Source of the DNA: Martelella radicis
GTDB lineage: Bacteria; Pseudomonadota; Alphaproteobacteria; Rhizobiales; Rhizobiaceae
Assembly: GCF_014196625.1 (NCBI RefSeq)
Contig: NZ_JACIDZ010000013.1
Coordinates: 1 to 64,000, forward strand
DNA: 64,000 nt
Direction of reading: 5' to 3'
In this document: positions 1-9,280 of the stretch, piece by piece
How the letters are laid out: each line of letters begins with the position of its first letter
Numbering within the stretch: the first letter of the stretch is position 1
The notes under the pieces: generated by a model
Told to the model about the DNA's origin: nothing
What the model saw: only the letters and a program-made list of their open reading frames with translations
Databases searched by the model: none
Translations under genes and position numbers: made by a program

Positions 1-47
1 CGGCAGACCGCCAACCCGGCGATATCGCCGGCTCCGTTTCGAACTAG
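1..47 (+). CDS. narJ: NarJ C-terminus (partial, cut by window edge)
   Basis: An open frame beginning at base 3 ends with TAG at 45-47, ten bases before the narI start. Only about 14 residues (ending DIAGSVSN) are visible, so the assignment rests on gene order: in narGHJI operons the chaperone gene narJ lies directly upstream of narI. NarJ helps insert the molybdenum cofactor into NarG. A GGAG-type ribosome site for narI follows the stop. Identity is inferred from position, not from the sequence itself. Confidence 0.5.
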   Translation, partial: ADRQPGDIAGSVSN

Positions 48-57
48 GAGACAGACC

Positions 58-777
58 ATGTCAGCCTATCTCAACACCCTCGTTTTCGGCATCTATCCCT
101 ATATCGCACTCACGGTGCTGATCCTCGGTTCCGTCATTCGCTATGATCGGGAGCCCTATTCGTGGCGGTCGGGCTCCAGCCAGTTGCTGCGGCGCAAACA
201 ACTCATCTGGGGCTCCGTGCTCTTTCACGTCGGCGTTCTGTTCATTTTCGCCGGCCACGTCGTCGGCCTGTTGACGCCGATCTGGGTCTTCGACACTCTT
301 GGCGTTAGTCATGGCGCCAAGCAGTTGCTGGCCGTCGTCGCCGGCGGCATTGCCGGGGTTTTCGGTATCGTCGGTGCGAGCCTGCTGGTTCATCGCCGCC
401 TGTTCGATGCGCGGGTGCGCGCAGCCTCGACCTTCAGCGACACGATGATCATCATTCTGCTCTGGCTGCAGCTTCTGCTCGGCCTTTGCACGATCCCCGT
501 GTCGTTGCATCATCTGGATGGCCATGAAATGGTGAAATTCATGAGCTGGGCGCAGGGTATCTTCACCTTCAATTTCGCTGCCTCGTCCTACGTCGCCGAT
601 GCCGCCTGGATCTTCAAGGCGCATATTTTCCTGGGCCTGACCATCCTGCTCGTCTTCCCTTTCACCCGGCTGGTGCACATGCTGAGCGTTCCGGTGCGCT
701 ACATCTGGCGGCCCGGCTATCAGGTCGCCCGGCAGAAGGGCGACGGATCGCGCATCAACGGCAAACCTGCGGAGTAA
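58..777 (+). CDS. narI: Respiratory nitrate reductase gamma subunit NarI (cytochrome b)
   Basis: This is the membrane cytochrome b subunit that takes electrons from quinol and passes them to the NarH/NarG nitrate reductase on the cytoplasmic face. The 239-residue protein has five hydrophobic segments. Histidines at 57, 67, 189 and 207 match the spacing of the four haem ligands of the E. coli protein (56, 66, 187, 205). The start follows the ribosome site AGGAGA. The next gene, a parvulin, begins six bases after the stop, so the two are co-transcribed. NarG and NarH would lie left of the window. Confidence 0.95.
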   Translation: MSAYLNTLVFGIYPYIALTVLILGSVIRYDREPYSWRSGSSQLLRRKQLIWGSVLFHVGVLFIFAGHVVGLLTPIWVFDTLGVSHGAKQLLAVVAGGIAGVFGIVGASLLVHRRLFDARVRAASTFSDTMIIILLWLQLLLGLCTIPVSLHHLDGHEMVKFMSWAQGIFTFNFAASSYVADAAWIFKAHIFLGLTILLVFPFTRLVHMLSVPVRYIWRPGYQVARQKGDGSRINGKPAE

Positions 778-783
778 CGGGCA

Positions 784-1689
784 ATGGTCAATCTCTTCAC
801 ACCATCACAGCCAAAGACGTCCGGCGCCGGACCCGAGCCCGGCAGCGGCTATCAGGCAGTCGACACGAAAATCCCGCCGAAGGCGCGACCGGTGTTTTCC
901 GAGATTTCCGTCAACGGGGTGGCAATTGCCGAAAGTGCCATCCTCGCCGAGGCGCAGAACCACCCGGCCGATAATCCCGGCGCGGCGCTGCGGGCGGCGG
1001 CTGAAGCGCTCGTCATCCGTGAGCTGCTGCTGCAGAAGGCCGCAGAGGAACAGGTCGCCGGTGCGCCGGAGACGACCGCCGACGGAAGGACCGAAACCGC
1101 CGAGGATGCGAAAATCCGGGCGCTGATCGAGATGGCGGTCGATGCGCCTTCTGCCGGCGACGCCGAATGCCGCCGGTTCTACGATAACAACCGGGAGCGT
1201 TTCCGTTCGGAACCGATCTTCGAGGCAAGCCATGTCCTGCTTGCCGCAAACCCGGCCGACGAGGCGGCGCGTCGGCAGGCGCGCGCCGAGGCCGAACAGA
1301 TGATCGCTGATCTTGCGGCTGGTGCCATTGGCTTCGGCGAACTGGCGCGCTTGCGTTCCGCCTGTCCTTCGGCGCAGCAGGGCGGCAATCTCGGCCAGCT
1401 TTCGCCGGGCAGCACCGTGCCGGAATTCGAGGCGGTGCTGATGCGGCTGCCGGAAGGCGAGGTAACAGGGTCACCGGTTGAAACCCGCTATGGCTTTCAT
1501 ATCATCCGCATGGATCGGCGCATCGATGGCGAGCAATTGCCGTTCGAAGCGGTCAAACCGCGCATCGCCGCCTGGCTCGAGGCCGCGTCATGGTCGAAGG
1601 CCGTTCAGCAGTTCATTGCCGTTCTGGTGGCGGACGCGGCCATCGTGGGTATCGAGATGACCGGCGCGGACGGACCGCTGGTGCAGTAA
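784..1689 (+). CDS. Parvulin-type peptidylprolyl isomerase of the nar operon
   Basis: The protein has 301 residues. A PpiC/parvulin domain spans roughly residues 140-245, with the family signatures SHVLLA near the start, QGGNLGQLSPG in the middle and TRYGFHIIRM at the end. The first ~40 residues are proline- and glycine-rich and look unstructured. There is no signal peptide, so it probably acts in the cytoplasm. Parvulin genes often follow narI in proteobacteria and are thought to help fold or assemble the reductase. The six-base gap to narI and the close downstream neighbour support an operon role. The client protein is inferred. Confidence 0.85.
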   Translation: MVNLFTPSQPKTSGAGPEPGSGYQAVDTKIPPKARPVFSEISVNGVAIAESAILAEAQNHPADNPGAALRAAAEALVIRELLLQKAAEEQVAGAPETTADGRTETAEDAKIRALIEMAVDAPSAGDAECRRFYDNNRERFRSEPIFEASHVLLAANPADEAARRQARAEAEQMIADLAAGAIGFGELARLRSACPSAQQGGNLGQLSPGSTVPEFEAVLMRLPEGEVTGSPVETRYGFHIIRMDRRIDGEQLPFEAVKPRIAAWLEAASWSKAVQQFIAVLVADAAIVGIEMTGADGPLVQ

Positions 1690-1707
1690 GGGCAAAGGGG
1701 GCTGGAA

Positions 1708-2271
1708 ATGGCGAATGCTGAAACTGTGATGGGTGAAAGCACGTCGCTCGCCTATATTCCCTTCATGCAGGATGACGCGGCCGACCGCGTTCTCGAAGCG
1801 GTTGCGCGGCGTTTGACTGCAATGGGCCATCGCGTGGAAGGCTTTATCCAGCATGCCGAAAAGGATGAGGGCCAGTGCTGCGGCGCGGTCGATCTTGAGG
1901 ACATTGCCACCGGCAAACGCTGGCAGATCATGCAGGCGCTCGGCGCTCATGCGCGCGGCTGCAGGCTGGATTTCAATGCGTTGTCCGAGGCTGCCATTTT
2001 CGCCGAAGCGCGCATCGGAGCCCGCCCGGACCTCCTCATTCTGAACCGTTTCGGCAAGGGGGAAGAGCAGGGCGGCGGTCTGCGTTCGGTTTTCGAGACC
2101 GCCTTTTTGGCAGGCGTGCCGATCCTGACATCGGTGAAGCAACCCTATCTCGATGGCTGGCAGGCATTTGCAGGCGGGTTGTCCGAGCCTCTGCCGGCGG
2201 ATGCCGAGGCTGTCCTGACGTGGAGTTGCAAGGCCATTGGCGAGGCAAGGCGGGTGCGCGATGCGGCATGA
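1708..2271 (+). CDS. DUF2478 family protein, probably linked to molybdenum cofactor use
   Basis: The 187-residue protein matches the DUF2478 family, which is often encoded beside molybdate or molybdoenzyme genes. Recognisable parts are the CCGAVDLEDI stretch, the segment LLILNRFGKGE (about residues 110-120) followed by a GGGLR turn, and a late VPILTSVKQPY strand, in keeping with a Rossmann-like NTPase fold. No classical Walker A motif is visible. The gene ends 11 bases inside moaA, which suggests translational coupling. The exact biochemical activity is unknown. Confidence 0.7.
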   Translation: MANAETVMGESTSLAYIPFMQDDAADRVLEAVARRLTAMGHRVEGFIQHAEKDEGQCCGAVDLEDIATGKRWQIMQALGAHARGCRLDFNALSEAAIFAEARIGARPDLLILNRFGKGEEQGGGLRSVFETAFLAGVPILTSVKQPYLDGWQAFAGGLSEPLPADAEAVLTWSCKAIGEARRVRDAA

Positions 2272-3289
2272 ACGCACGATAAGAGAGGCCGCGCCGCGCC
2301 CGCTTGTCGACAGGTTCGGTCGGACTGCAACCTATCTCAGGCTGTCGGTCACGGACCGTTGCGACTTGCGTTGCACCTATTGCATGTCCGAGAACATGAC
2401 CTTCCTGCCGCGCCGCGAGGTCCTCGACCTTGAGGAGCTCTATCGGCTTGCCCGCATCTTCATGGCGCGCGGGGTGCGCAAGATCAGGATCACCGGCGGT
2501 GAGCCGCTGGTGCGCAAGAACATCATGGCGCTGTTTGCCATGCTCGGCGCCCATCTTGAAACGGGGGAACTCGACGAGTTGACGCTGACGACCAATGGCA
2601 CGCTGCTGGATCGCTACGCGGAGGCGCTGTTCGCCCATGGCGTGCGCCGGGTCAACGTCTCGCTCGACACGCTCGATCCCGAGCGCTATCAGGCGATCAC
2701 CCGCTGGGGCCGGATCGAGCAGGTCTTCGCCGGCATCGCGGCGGCGCAGGCGGCGGGCCTCAGGGTCAAGATCAACGCAGTCGCCATGCGCGGCGCCTTC
2801 GAGCAGGAGGTGGACGACCTGATCCGCTTTGCCCATGAGCGGGACATGGACCTGACCCTGATCGAGGAAATGCCGCTTGGCGAGGGGCGACATGACCGCC
2901 GGGAGAGTTTTCTGTCGCTTTCGCAGCTTCGAGACACACTTTCGAAGCGATGGACACTTCAGCCGCTTGCCTTGAAAAGCGGCGGGCCGGCGCGTTATGT
3001 GCGGGTCGCGGAAACGGGTGGCCTGCTAGGGTTCATCACGCCGCTTTCCTGCGATTTTTGCGCATCCTGCAACCGCCTGCGCGTCAGCGCCACCGGTGAC
3101 CTCTACACCTGCATGGGCGATGAAGGCCGGGTCGGTCTCAGGGAGACCCTGCGGGCGAGCGAGGACGACACGCCGGTCGACGCGCTGATCTCGCAAGCGG
3201 TGGCGATGAAGCCCGAGGGGCATGCGTTTTCCATTACAAACGACCGTGTCGAGGGCATCGGCCGGACGATGTCCGTGCTAGGAGGATAA
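2261..3289 (+). CDS. moaA: GTP 3',8-cyclase MoaA
   Basis: MoaA is the radical-SAM enzyme that rearranges GTP in the first step of molybdenum cofactor synthesis. With the ATG at 2261 it has 342 residues. The SAM-binding [4Fe-4S] cysteines are C34, C38 and C41 (CDLRCTYC). The second, substrate-binding cluster is C267, C270 and C284, the expected CX2CX13C spacing. ITGGEPLVRK is the GGEP motif of the fold. A TTG start at 2237 is possible but would deepen the overlap with the upstream gene. An extra moaA inside a nar operon presumably raises cofactor supply when nitrate reductase is made. Confidence 0.95.
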   Translation: MRHERTIREAAPRPLVDRFGRTATYLRLSVTDRCDLRCTYCMSENMTFLPRREVLDLEELYRLARIFMARGVRKIRITGGEPLVRKNIMALFAMLGAHLETGELDELTLTTNGTLLDRYAEALFAHGVRRVNVSLDTLDPERYQAITRWGRIEQVFAGIAAAQAAGLRVKINAVAMRGAFEQEVDDLIRFAHERDMDLTLIEEMPLGEGRHDRRESFLSLSQLRDTLSKRWTLQPLALKSGGPARYVRVAETGGLLGFITPLSCDFCASCNRLRVSATGDLYTCMGDEGRVGLRETLRASEDDTPVDALISQAVAMKPEGHAFSITNDRVEGIGRTMSVLGG

Positions 3290-3290
3290 G

Positions 3291-3812
3291 ATGCTGATCG
3301 TTGCACTGACCATTTCCGATCGCGCCAGCCGCGGCGAATATGAAGATCAAAGCGGGGCCATGATCGAAACCTGGCTGGCGGAGACCGTCACGTCGCCTTA
3401 CGCTCTAAACCGCGTCATCATCCCGGACGGGGTGGCCTCTGTGCGGGATACGTTGACGGAGCTCTGCGACACTGTTCGCGCCGACCTGATCCTGACCACC
3501 GGCGGCACGGGACCGGCGCCGCGCGACCAAACACCGGAGGCGATGCAGGCGGTGATGCAGAAAGAGCTGCCGGGCTTTGGTGAACTCATGCGGCGCGTCA
3601 GCCTTGAGCAGGCGCCGACCGCCATCCTCTCGCGCCAGACGGCCGGGGTGCGCGGGAAGAGCCTGATCGTCAACCTGCCGGGCCGCCCGGCCTCGATAAG
3701 GCTTTGCCTTGATGCGGTTTTCCCGGCGGTCCCCTATTGTCTCGACCTGATCGGCGCCGGCCGGATCGAGACCGATCCGGCGCGGATCAAGGCCCACCGG
3801 CCGCCGGGCTGA
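3291..3812 (+). CDS. mog: MogA/MoaB-type molybdopterin adenylyltransferase
   Basis: The 173-residue protein belongs to the MoaB/Mog fold. It has the binding-loop motif TTGGTGPAPRDQTPEA (about residues 66-81) and the N-terminal TISDRASRGEYED, which resembles MogA more than MoaB. MogA adenylylates molybdopterin so that molybdate can be inserted. It begins one base after the moaA stop, so the two are surely co-translated. MogA and MoaB are hard to tell apart by eye, so the family is secure but the subgroup is inferred. Confidence 0.88.
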   Translation: MLIVALTISDRASRGEYEDQSGAMIETWLAETVTSPYALNRVIIPDGVASVRDTLTELCDTVRADLILTTGGTGPAPRDQTPEAMQAVMQKELPGFGELMRRVSLEQAPTAILSRQTAGVRGKSLIVNLPGRPASIRLCLDAVFPAVPYCLDLIGAGRIETDPARIKAHRPPG

Positions 3813-3847
3813 GGTCGGTCGTGGTTTGCAAGAAGGAGTTTCAGATT

Positions 3848-4339
3848 ATGAGAGGACGTCGCGCGCCGGAGCGCACGGTGATCATCGACGGCAAGCCGCT
3901 TCCCGAGGTTCTGGACGAGGCGATGATCCGCGATGTGGTGCACGGCTTTTATGACCGGATCCGTAAGGACCCGCTGCTCGGGCCGGTCTTCAACAGCCGG
4001 ATCGCCGCCGATGACTGGCCGCGCCATCTTCAGCGCATGTGCGATTTCTGGTCGGCGACGCTGTTGCGCACCGCGCGCTATCAAGGCCGCCCGCTGCCGC
4101 CGCATCTGGCGATCCCTGAAATTGAGGAGCGGCATTTCCGCCGATGGCTGCAGCTCTTTGCCGAAACCGTGGATGCGCTCTGCCCGGAAAAAGTGGCTTC
4201 GCTGTTTCTCGACAGGGCCATGCGCATCGCCCATTCCTTCCGTCTGGCGATCGGCTTTCATCGCGGCGAAGATACGACCGGCCTGTGCCCGATCGGGTAT
4301 GCCGACCTTGCCCGCCCGGCAAACGGTGCGAAACCATGA
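3848..4339 (+). CDS. Group III truncated haemoglobin-like protein
   Basis: The ATG at 3848 follows the ribosome site AAGGAG. An upstream start at 3737 would overlap the previous gene by 76 bases and is unlikely. The 163-residue product resembles bacterial group III truncated globins: the order VVHGFYDRIRKDPLLGPVFN (helices A-B), WPRHLQRMCDFWSATLL (helix E region), PEIEERHFRRW and AMRIAHSFRLAIGFH matches that fold. H and W residues in the RHFRRW segment are consistent with a haem pocket. Its place in a nitrate respiration operon suggests NO or nitrosative stress protection, which is inference. Confidence 0.75.
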   Translation: MRGRRAPERTVIIDGKPLPEVLDEAMIRDVVHGFYDRIRKDPLLGPVFNSRIAADDWPRHLQRMCDFWSATLLRTARYQGRPLPPHLAIPEIEERHFRRWLQLFAETVDALCPEKVASLFLDRAMRIAHSFRLAIGFHRGEDTTGLCPIGYADLARPANGAKP

Positions 4340-4626
4340 GCGCTCAGGAAATCGGGACCTTCATCGAACGCAATGCGAACGGCCAGTTCGAAATCGGCGC
4401 GGAGCGGCTCGCGCGCCGCTTCGGCCTCGGCGTCGGTGATCTGCGCGCCATGACCGCGCGCGGGCAGGTGCGGTCGTCGGTGGAGCGCGGCGACGGCGAG
4501 GATGCGGGGCGCTGGCGCCTCTCCTTCCGCATCGGCAACCGCCGCTGGCGGCTGTCCGTGCGCGAGGATGGCATGATCGAGGACGACGAGTTCAACATCG
4601 TCACCTCCGGCGGACGTTCGCTCTGA
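4336..4626 (+). CDS. Small DUF6522-like protein
   Basis: The ATG at 4336 overlaps the globin stop as ATGA, showing translational coupling. The 96-residue acidic protein resembles the DUF6522 family: an N-terminal helix with ERLARRFGLG followed by repeated arginine/tryptophan beta strands (RWRLSFRIGNRRWRLSV) and a DDEFNIV tail. It has no membrane segment or cysteine. Members tend to sit beside denitrification genes, but no function is established. It closes the operon, because the next gene faces the other way and its stop is four bases downstream. Confidence 0.6.
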   Translation: MSAQEIGTFIERNANGQFEIGAERLARRFGLGVGDLRAMTARGQVRSSVERGDGEDAGRWRLSFRIGNRRWRLSVREDGMIEDDEFNIVTSGGRSL

Positions 4627-4629
4627 GCG

Positions 4630-5157
4630 CTATTCCGGGCGGCCGGTTTTCTTGTGAGAGGGCTGTTCGTCGGCTTCGGGATCTGCCGGCTTGCCGCTGT
4701 CGTCGCGGCTTTCCGTTCCCAGCCAGGCCGGGTCCAACTCGTGCAGAAAGCAGGGTGGGGACGACACCTCCACCGCGCCTTCGTCCGGCTGATCCGTCTC
4801 GGCGTGGCGGCCGCTCCTTTCCGCGATGACGGCCGCAAGCACCCACGCGTGGTTGATGCATTCGTCGCGGGCGGCATAGAGCAAAGTTACGGTGTCTTTC
4901 CCGCTTTTTGCGCAGATTTCATCAAGCGCGGCATTGTCCGCAAGCTCCGCGCGATATTGCCTTTGAAAATCCTCCCACCGGTCTTTTCTGTGCGCGAACC
5001 AGTTGCGCAATTCGCCTGAGGGCGCGACCTCCTTGGCCCAGAGGTCAACGCGGGCCTTGCCCTTCGCAAGGCCGCGCGGCCAGAGCCGGTCGACGAGAAC
5101 GCGCAGGCCGTCCGCGTTTTCGGGTTCGTCATAGACCCGTTTGATCTTTACCGGCAT
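4630..5157 (-). CDS. DUF488 (YeaO-type) family protein
   Basis: The ATG at 5157 is preceded on the minus strand by a GGGAGGAAG ribosome site and is preferred to the upstream M at 5196. The 175-residue product matches the DUF488/YeaO family: VKIKRVYDEPE at the N-terminus, VDRLWPRGL, LWAKEVAPS, LRNWFAHRKDRWEDFQ and a VTLLYAARDE strand. No enzyme activity is established for the family. The C-terminal ~50 residues (after IAERSGRH) are proline- and glutamate-rich and exceed the usual domain. The gene ends four bases from the end of the nar operon, facing it. Confidence 0.85.
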   Translation of the reverse strand: MPVKIKRVYDEPENADGLRVLVDRLWPRGLAKGKARVDLWAKEVAPSGELRNWFAHRKDRWEDFQRQYRAELADNAALDEICAKSGKDTVTLLYAARDECINHAWVLAAVIAERSGRHAETDQPDEGAVEVSSPPCFLHELDPAWLGTESRDDSGKPADPEADEQPSHKKTGRPE

Positions 5158-5452
5158 CCTGCTGTCTTCCTCCCTTGTGATGCCCCGCAACTGCAAATCA
5201 GCGGTCGGGCTTGAAAGTCGCCGCGTGTAGGACTATCGTTGAACATATCAATGTCCAATGGCGGGCATTCCATCGCAAAGCTGCGGATCTGAGAACCGTT
5301 TCCTTCAAGGGAGCGCTTCGAATGATGCCGCGGCTTTTTTGTTTTCATTTTAGACAGCGAGGAAAGCCGATGCCACGCCGGCATGTGATCCATTCTGCGC
5401 GTCATCTCCCGTTTCCGTCAATCGTCAGCCCTTCTCGAGGCGGGGGACGGCG
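5158..5452 (+). promoter_or_regulatory. nasA leader region with a terminator-like fold
   Basis: This 295-base gap between the DUF488 start and nasA has no convincing gene. On the plus strand AGCTGCGG (5279-5286) can pair with CCGCGGCT (5328-5335), with one G-T wobble, and the second arm runs straight into six T residues plus GTTTTC. This looks like an intrinsic terminator ahead of nasA. Nas leaders of this type are commonly relieved by NasT-like antiterminators. A clear A1/G4 hexaloop hairpin, as in the nrtA leader, was not found here. The promoter itself could not be placed. Confidence 0.4.
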
Positions 5453-8400
5453 ATGGGCGTAGAGCGTGTCAAAAGCGTCTGTCCCTATTGCGGCGTCGGC
5501 TGTGGCGTGGTGCTTGATGTCGATGACGAGCGGATCGTCAGGCTTTCCGGCGACAGGGACCATCCGGCCAATCGCGGGCGGCTCTGCACCAAAGGCAAGA
5601 CCGCGCATGAGGCGATCTCTGCGCCGGGCCGTCTCGAAACCGCGCTGGTCCGGCGGGAGGCGGATGTTGTGCCCGCAACCGCGTCTGTCGAGACCGCGAT
5701 CTCCGAGACTGCGAAGCGCTTGCGCGCCATTGCCGACCGCCACGGGCCAGACGCAGTTGCGCTCTATGTCTCCGGCCAGATGTCGATGGAGGCGCAATAT
5801 CTCGCTAACAAGCTCGCCAAGGGTTTCTTGCGCACCCGCCATATCGAATCCAATTCCAGGCTGTGCATGGCCAGCGCCGGGTCTGGCTACAAGCTATCCC
5901 TGGGCGCGGATGCGCCGCCGGGATCCTATGACGACATCGAGAGCGCCGATCTGTTTCTGGTGATCGGCTCGAACATGGCCGATTGCCATCCGATCCTGTT
6001 CCTGCGGATGATGGACCGGGTGAGAGAAGGCGCGAAGCTGATCGTCGTCGATCCGCGCCGCACGGCGACCGCCGAGAAAGCCGATCTGCATCTTGCCCCG
6101 AAACCCGGGGCCGACCTTGCGCTGCTGAACGGGCTTCTGCATCTGATTGTCGAAGCGGGCGGCGTCGATCGGGCCTTTATCGATGCCTATGCCGAGGGCT
6201 GGGCCGATATGCCCGCATTCCTCGCCGACTATCCGCCGGAGCGGGTTGCGGCGATCACCGGCCTCAAGGTCGAGGACATCAGGGCGACTGCCGACATGGT
6301 GCTCGCCGCGGGCGAGTTCATGACGTTCTGGACCATGGGGCTCAATCAGTCGGTGCAGGGCACATTCAACACCAATGCCATCTGCAACCTCCATCTGGCG
6401 ACGGGCAAGATCTGTCGCCCCGGCAGTGGTCCCTTCTCGCTGACCGGCCAGCCGAATGCCATGGGCGGACGCGAGATGGGCTATATGGGGCCGGGCCTGC
6501 CGGGGCAGCGTTCGGCGCTGGTGGAGGGTGACCGGCGCTTTTGCGAAGATCAATGGGGGCTGCAACCCGGCGCGATCCGCGCCGAGGAAGGGACCGGCAC
6601 CATCGCCATGTTCGAGGCGATGGCGGCGGGAGAAATCAGGGCCGCCTGGATCATCTGCACCAATCCGGTGGCGAGCGTCGCCAACCGCAAGACGGTGACG
6701 ACGGCGCTTGAGAGCGCCGAATTCGTCGCGGTGCAGGATGCCTATGCCGAAACCGAAACCACGCCCTATGCCGATGTGCTTCTGCCGGCGGCGGTGTCTT
6801 TCGAGGCCGATGGCGTTATGGTCAACTCCGAGCGCAACATGGCGCTGACGGCGGCCGCCGCGAAGGCGCCGGGCGAGGCCCTGCCGGACTGGCAGATCAT
6901 CGCGAAAGTCGCCTGCGCCATGGGTTATGAGGCGGCCTTCAGCTATGAGAGTGCCGAAGAGGTTTTCGAAGAAATCCGGCAGTTTTCCAATCCCGCGACC
7001 GGCTACGATATTTCCGGCGTCACGCATGAACGTCTGCGCGGAGGCAGCATCCAGTGGCCGGCATCTAAGACTGGTCAAGACACCCGCAACCCGATCCGCT
7101 ACCGCGCCCCTGATAGAGGACTGAAATTCGCCACCGAAAGCGGCCGGGCGAGGTTCTGGCCGCGGCCGCATGCCGGTCCGCGCGAAATGCCGGATGGCGA
7201 TTACCCGTTCATTCTCAATACCGGCCGACTGCAGCATCAGTGGCACACGATGACCAAGACCGGCAAGGTCGCCCGGCTGAACAAGCTCAATGCCGCGCCA
7301 TTCGTCGAGATCAACCCGGCCGATGCGGCGGCGCTTGCGATTGGCGAGGGTGACCGGGTTTCGGTTTCCTCGCGTCACGGCAGGGCGGTGCTGCCCGCTA
7401 TCATCACCGACAGGGTCTCGCCGGGCGCGTTGTTTGCGCCATTTCACTGGAACGATGTGTTCGGCGATGATCTGGCGGTCAATGCGGTGACCGGTGATGC
7501 CGTCGATCAGATATCGCTACAGCCGGAGTTCAAGGTGACGGCGGTTGCGCTCGCCCGCCTGGCGGCGGCAGAGCCGGATGCGCCGGTGGTTGCGCGCGGC
7601 AAGGTCGAGGCCGTGCCGGTGTTGGCGGAAGGCAAGGACGCGCAGCCGGACACGGCCCCGCCAAGACCCGGTGTCGCGGTGTTCTTCGCCTCGCAGACGG
7701 GGACTGCGGAAATGGCGGCCGCCGATCTTTGCGACGCGTTGGACGAGGAGGGTCACCGCGCGGTATTGCGTCCGCTCGACGCGGTTTCCCCGGATGACCT
7801 TGCGACAAAGGAGCCAGTACTTTTCATCGTCAGCACCTTCGGCGATGGCGATCCGCCCGACCATGCGGCCGATTTCTGGGCGGCGCTTTTGCGCGATGAC
7901 GCGCCCCGCCCGGAGGGTTTGCGCTATGCCGTGGTGGCGATGGGCGACAGTGCCTATGATCAGTTCTGCGGCTTCGGCCGGAAACTGGATGCCCGGCTTG
8001 AGGCGCTCGGCGCGGCGCGTCTGGCGGCCTGCCGCACGCTGGATGCGGGCGAGGAAGAGGACGCGGTTGCGGCGGCGATGGCCGCTCTTTCCGGGCGTTC
8101 GAATGGCGCGGCGGCTTCGGCTGAAATCGCCGCCCGATCCAATGCGCGCAAACCGCCGCAAACCGTTGCGGCCAGGCTCAGCGTCAACCGGCTGCTGAGC
8201 GGTTCCGGCAGCGCCAAGGAGGTGCGCCAGTTCGGGTTCCGGGTCGATGGCACGGCGGATTACGAGGCGGGCGATGCGCTTTCAATCATGCCGCGCAACT
8301 GTCCCGAGCTTGTCGATGAAATCCTGAGCTCTCTGCAACTGCCGGCGGAAACGCCGATTTCCGGCATCAACGGACACGATATCGGTATTGGCGAGGCGTT

Positions 8401-9259
8401 GCGCGATCATTTCGAGATCGGTCAGCCGCATCCGGATTTCCTCAAATGGTGGGCGGATTTCAGCGGACATGAAACGCTGAAGGCGCTGACAGGCGCCGCT
8501 GATCGCAAAGCTCTCAATGACTGGCTCTGGGGCCGGCAGATCGCCGATATTCTCGCCATGGCGCCGAGACCCGTTGCCGGGCAGGACTTCTGCGATCATC
8601 TGAAGAAGCTGCAGCCGCGGCTCTATTCGATCGCCTCCAGCCCGAAGGCGAGCCCGGACGAAATCCACCTGACGGTTTCGGTGCTGCGCCATGCCCGTCA
8701 CGGAAAGAGCCGCAAGGGCGTCGCCTCGGCGTTTCTGGCCGACAGGGCGGCGGATGAGCCGGTGCGCGTTTCGGTGAAGAAACAGGCGCATTTCCGCCCG
8801 CCCGCCGATCCGGACACCCCGGCGATTATGGTCGGGCCGGGCACCGGCATCGCGCCGTTTCGCGCCTTTTTGCAGGACCGGGAGGCGGCGGGCGCGGGCG
8901 GGCCGAACTGGCTGTTTTTCGGCGAGCAATCGCGCGACAGCGGCTATTACTACAGCGACGAGATCGAGGCCTGGCTGAAGTGTGGGTTGCTGACCCGCTT
9001 CGACACCGCCTTTTCGCGCGATCAGGCGGAGAAGATCTATGTCCAGCACCGCATGGCGGAAAACGGGCGTGAAATCTGGAAGTGGTTGGAGGAGGGCGCG
9101 CATTTTTATGTCTGCGGCGATGCGAGCCGCATGGCGAAGGATGTGGATGCTGCGCTCCAGGCGGTTGCCGAGACCCATGGCGGGCTTTCGCAAGCGGCCG
9201 CCGAAGGATACGTTAAGACGCTCATCAGGGAAAAACGTTATATGCGCGATGTCTATTGA
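5453..9259 (+). CDS. nasA: Assimilatory nitrate reductase fused to a CysJ-like flavoprotein
   Basis: This 1268-residue fusion protein reduces nitrate to nitrite in the cytoplasm. Residues 1-~710 form the molybdopterin part: CPYCGVGC binds the N-terminal [4Fe-4S] cluster, and C138 in NSRLCM is the likely Mo ligand of NasA/NapA enzymes. Residues ~739-870 are a flavodoxin domain ([13 protein letters not shown]). From ~900 onward comes an FAD/NADPH reductase: RLYSIASSP near 1055 binds [15 protein letters not shown] near 1133 belongs to the NADPH site, and the protein ends in DVY. The flavoprotein half would deliver NADPH electrons directly and so replace a separate NasB. nasT follows after 21 bases. 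Confidence 0.93.
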   Translation: MGVERVKSVCPYCGVGCGVVLDVDDERIVRLSGDRDHPANRGRLCTKGKTAHEAISAPGRLETALVRREADVVPATASVETAISETAKRLRAIADRHGPDAVALYVSGQMSMEAQYLANKLAKGFLRTRHIESNSRLCMASAGSGYKLSLGADAPPGSYDDIESADLFLVIGSNMADCHPILFLRMMDRVREGAKLIVVDPRRTATAEKADLHLAPKPGADLALLNGLLHLIVEAGGVDRAFIDAYAEGWADMPAFLADYPPERVAAITGLKVEDIRATADMVLAAGEFMTFWTMGLNQSVQGTFNTNAICNLHLATGKICRPGSGPFSLTGQPNAMGGREMGYMGPGLPGQRSALVEGDRRFCEDQWGLQPGAIRAEEGTGTIAMFEAMAAGEIRAAWIICTNPVASVANRKTVTTALESAEFVAVQDAYAETETTPYADVLLPAAVSFEADGVMVNSERNMALTAAAAKAPGEALPDWQIIAKVACAMGYEAAFSYESAEEVFEEIRQFSNPATGYDISGVTHERLRGGSIQWPASKTGQDTRNPIRYRAPDRGLKFATESGRARFWPRPHAGPREMPDGDYPFILNTGRLQHQWHTMTKTGKVARLNKLNAAPFVEINPADAAALAIGEGDRVSVSSRHGRAVLPAIITDRVSPGALFAPFHWNDVFGDDLAVNAVTGDAVDQISLQPEFKVTAVALARLAAAEPDAPVVARGKVEAVPVLAEGKDAQPDTAPPRPGVAVFFASQTGTAEMAAADLCDALDEEGHRAVLRPLDAVSPDDLATKEPVLFIVSTFGDGDPPDHAADFWAALLRDDAPRPEGLRYAVVAMGDSAYDQFCGFGRKLDARLEALGAARLAACRTLDAGEEEDAVAAAMAALSGRSNGAAASAEIAARSNARKPPQTVAARLSVNRLLSGSGSAKEVRQFGFRVDGTADYEAGDALSIMPRNCPELVDEILSSLQLPAETPISGINGHDIGIGEALRDHFEIGQPHPDFLKWWADFSGHETLKALTGAADRKALNDWLWGRQIADILAMAPRPVAGQDFCDHLKKLQPRLYSIASSPKASPDEIHLTVSVLRHARHGKSRKGVASAFLADRAADEPVRVSVKKQAHFRPPADPDTPAIMVGPGTGIAPFRAFLQDREAAGAGGPNWLFFGEQSRDSGYYYSDEIEAWLKCGLLTRFDTAFSRDQAEKIYVQHRMAENGREIWKWLEEGAHFYVCGDASRMAKDVDAALQAVAETHGGLSQAAAEGYVKTLIREKRYMRDVY

Positions 9260-9280
9260 CCGTTTTGCGGAAGCCGCCTC

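Noticed and set aside
5894..7447. A 517-codon minus-strand open frame inside nasA
   Set aside because: It lies wholly within the strongly supported nasA gene and has the His/Arg/Gly-rich composition of an antisense shadow in GC-rich DNA.
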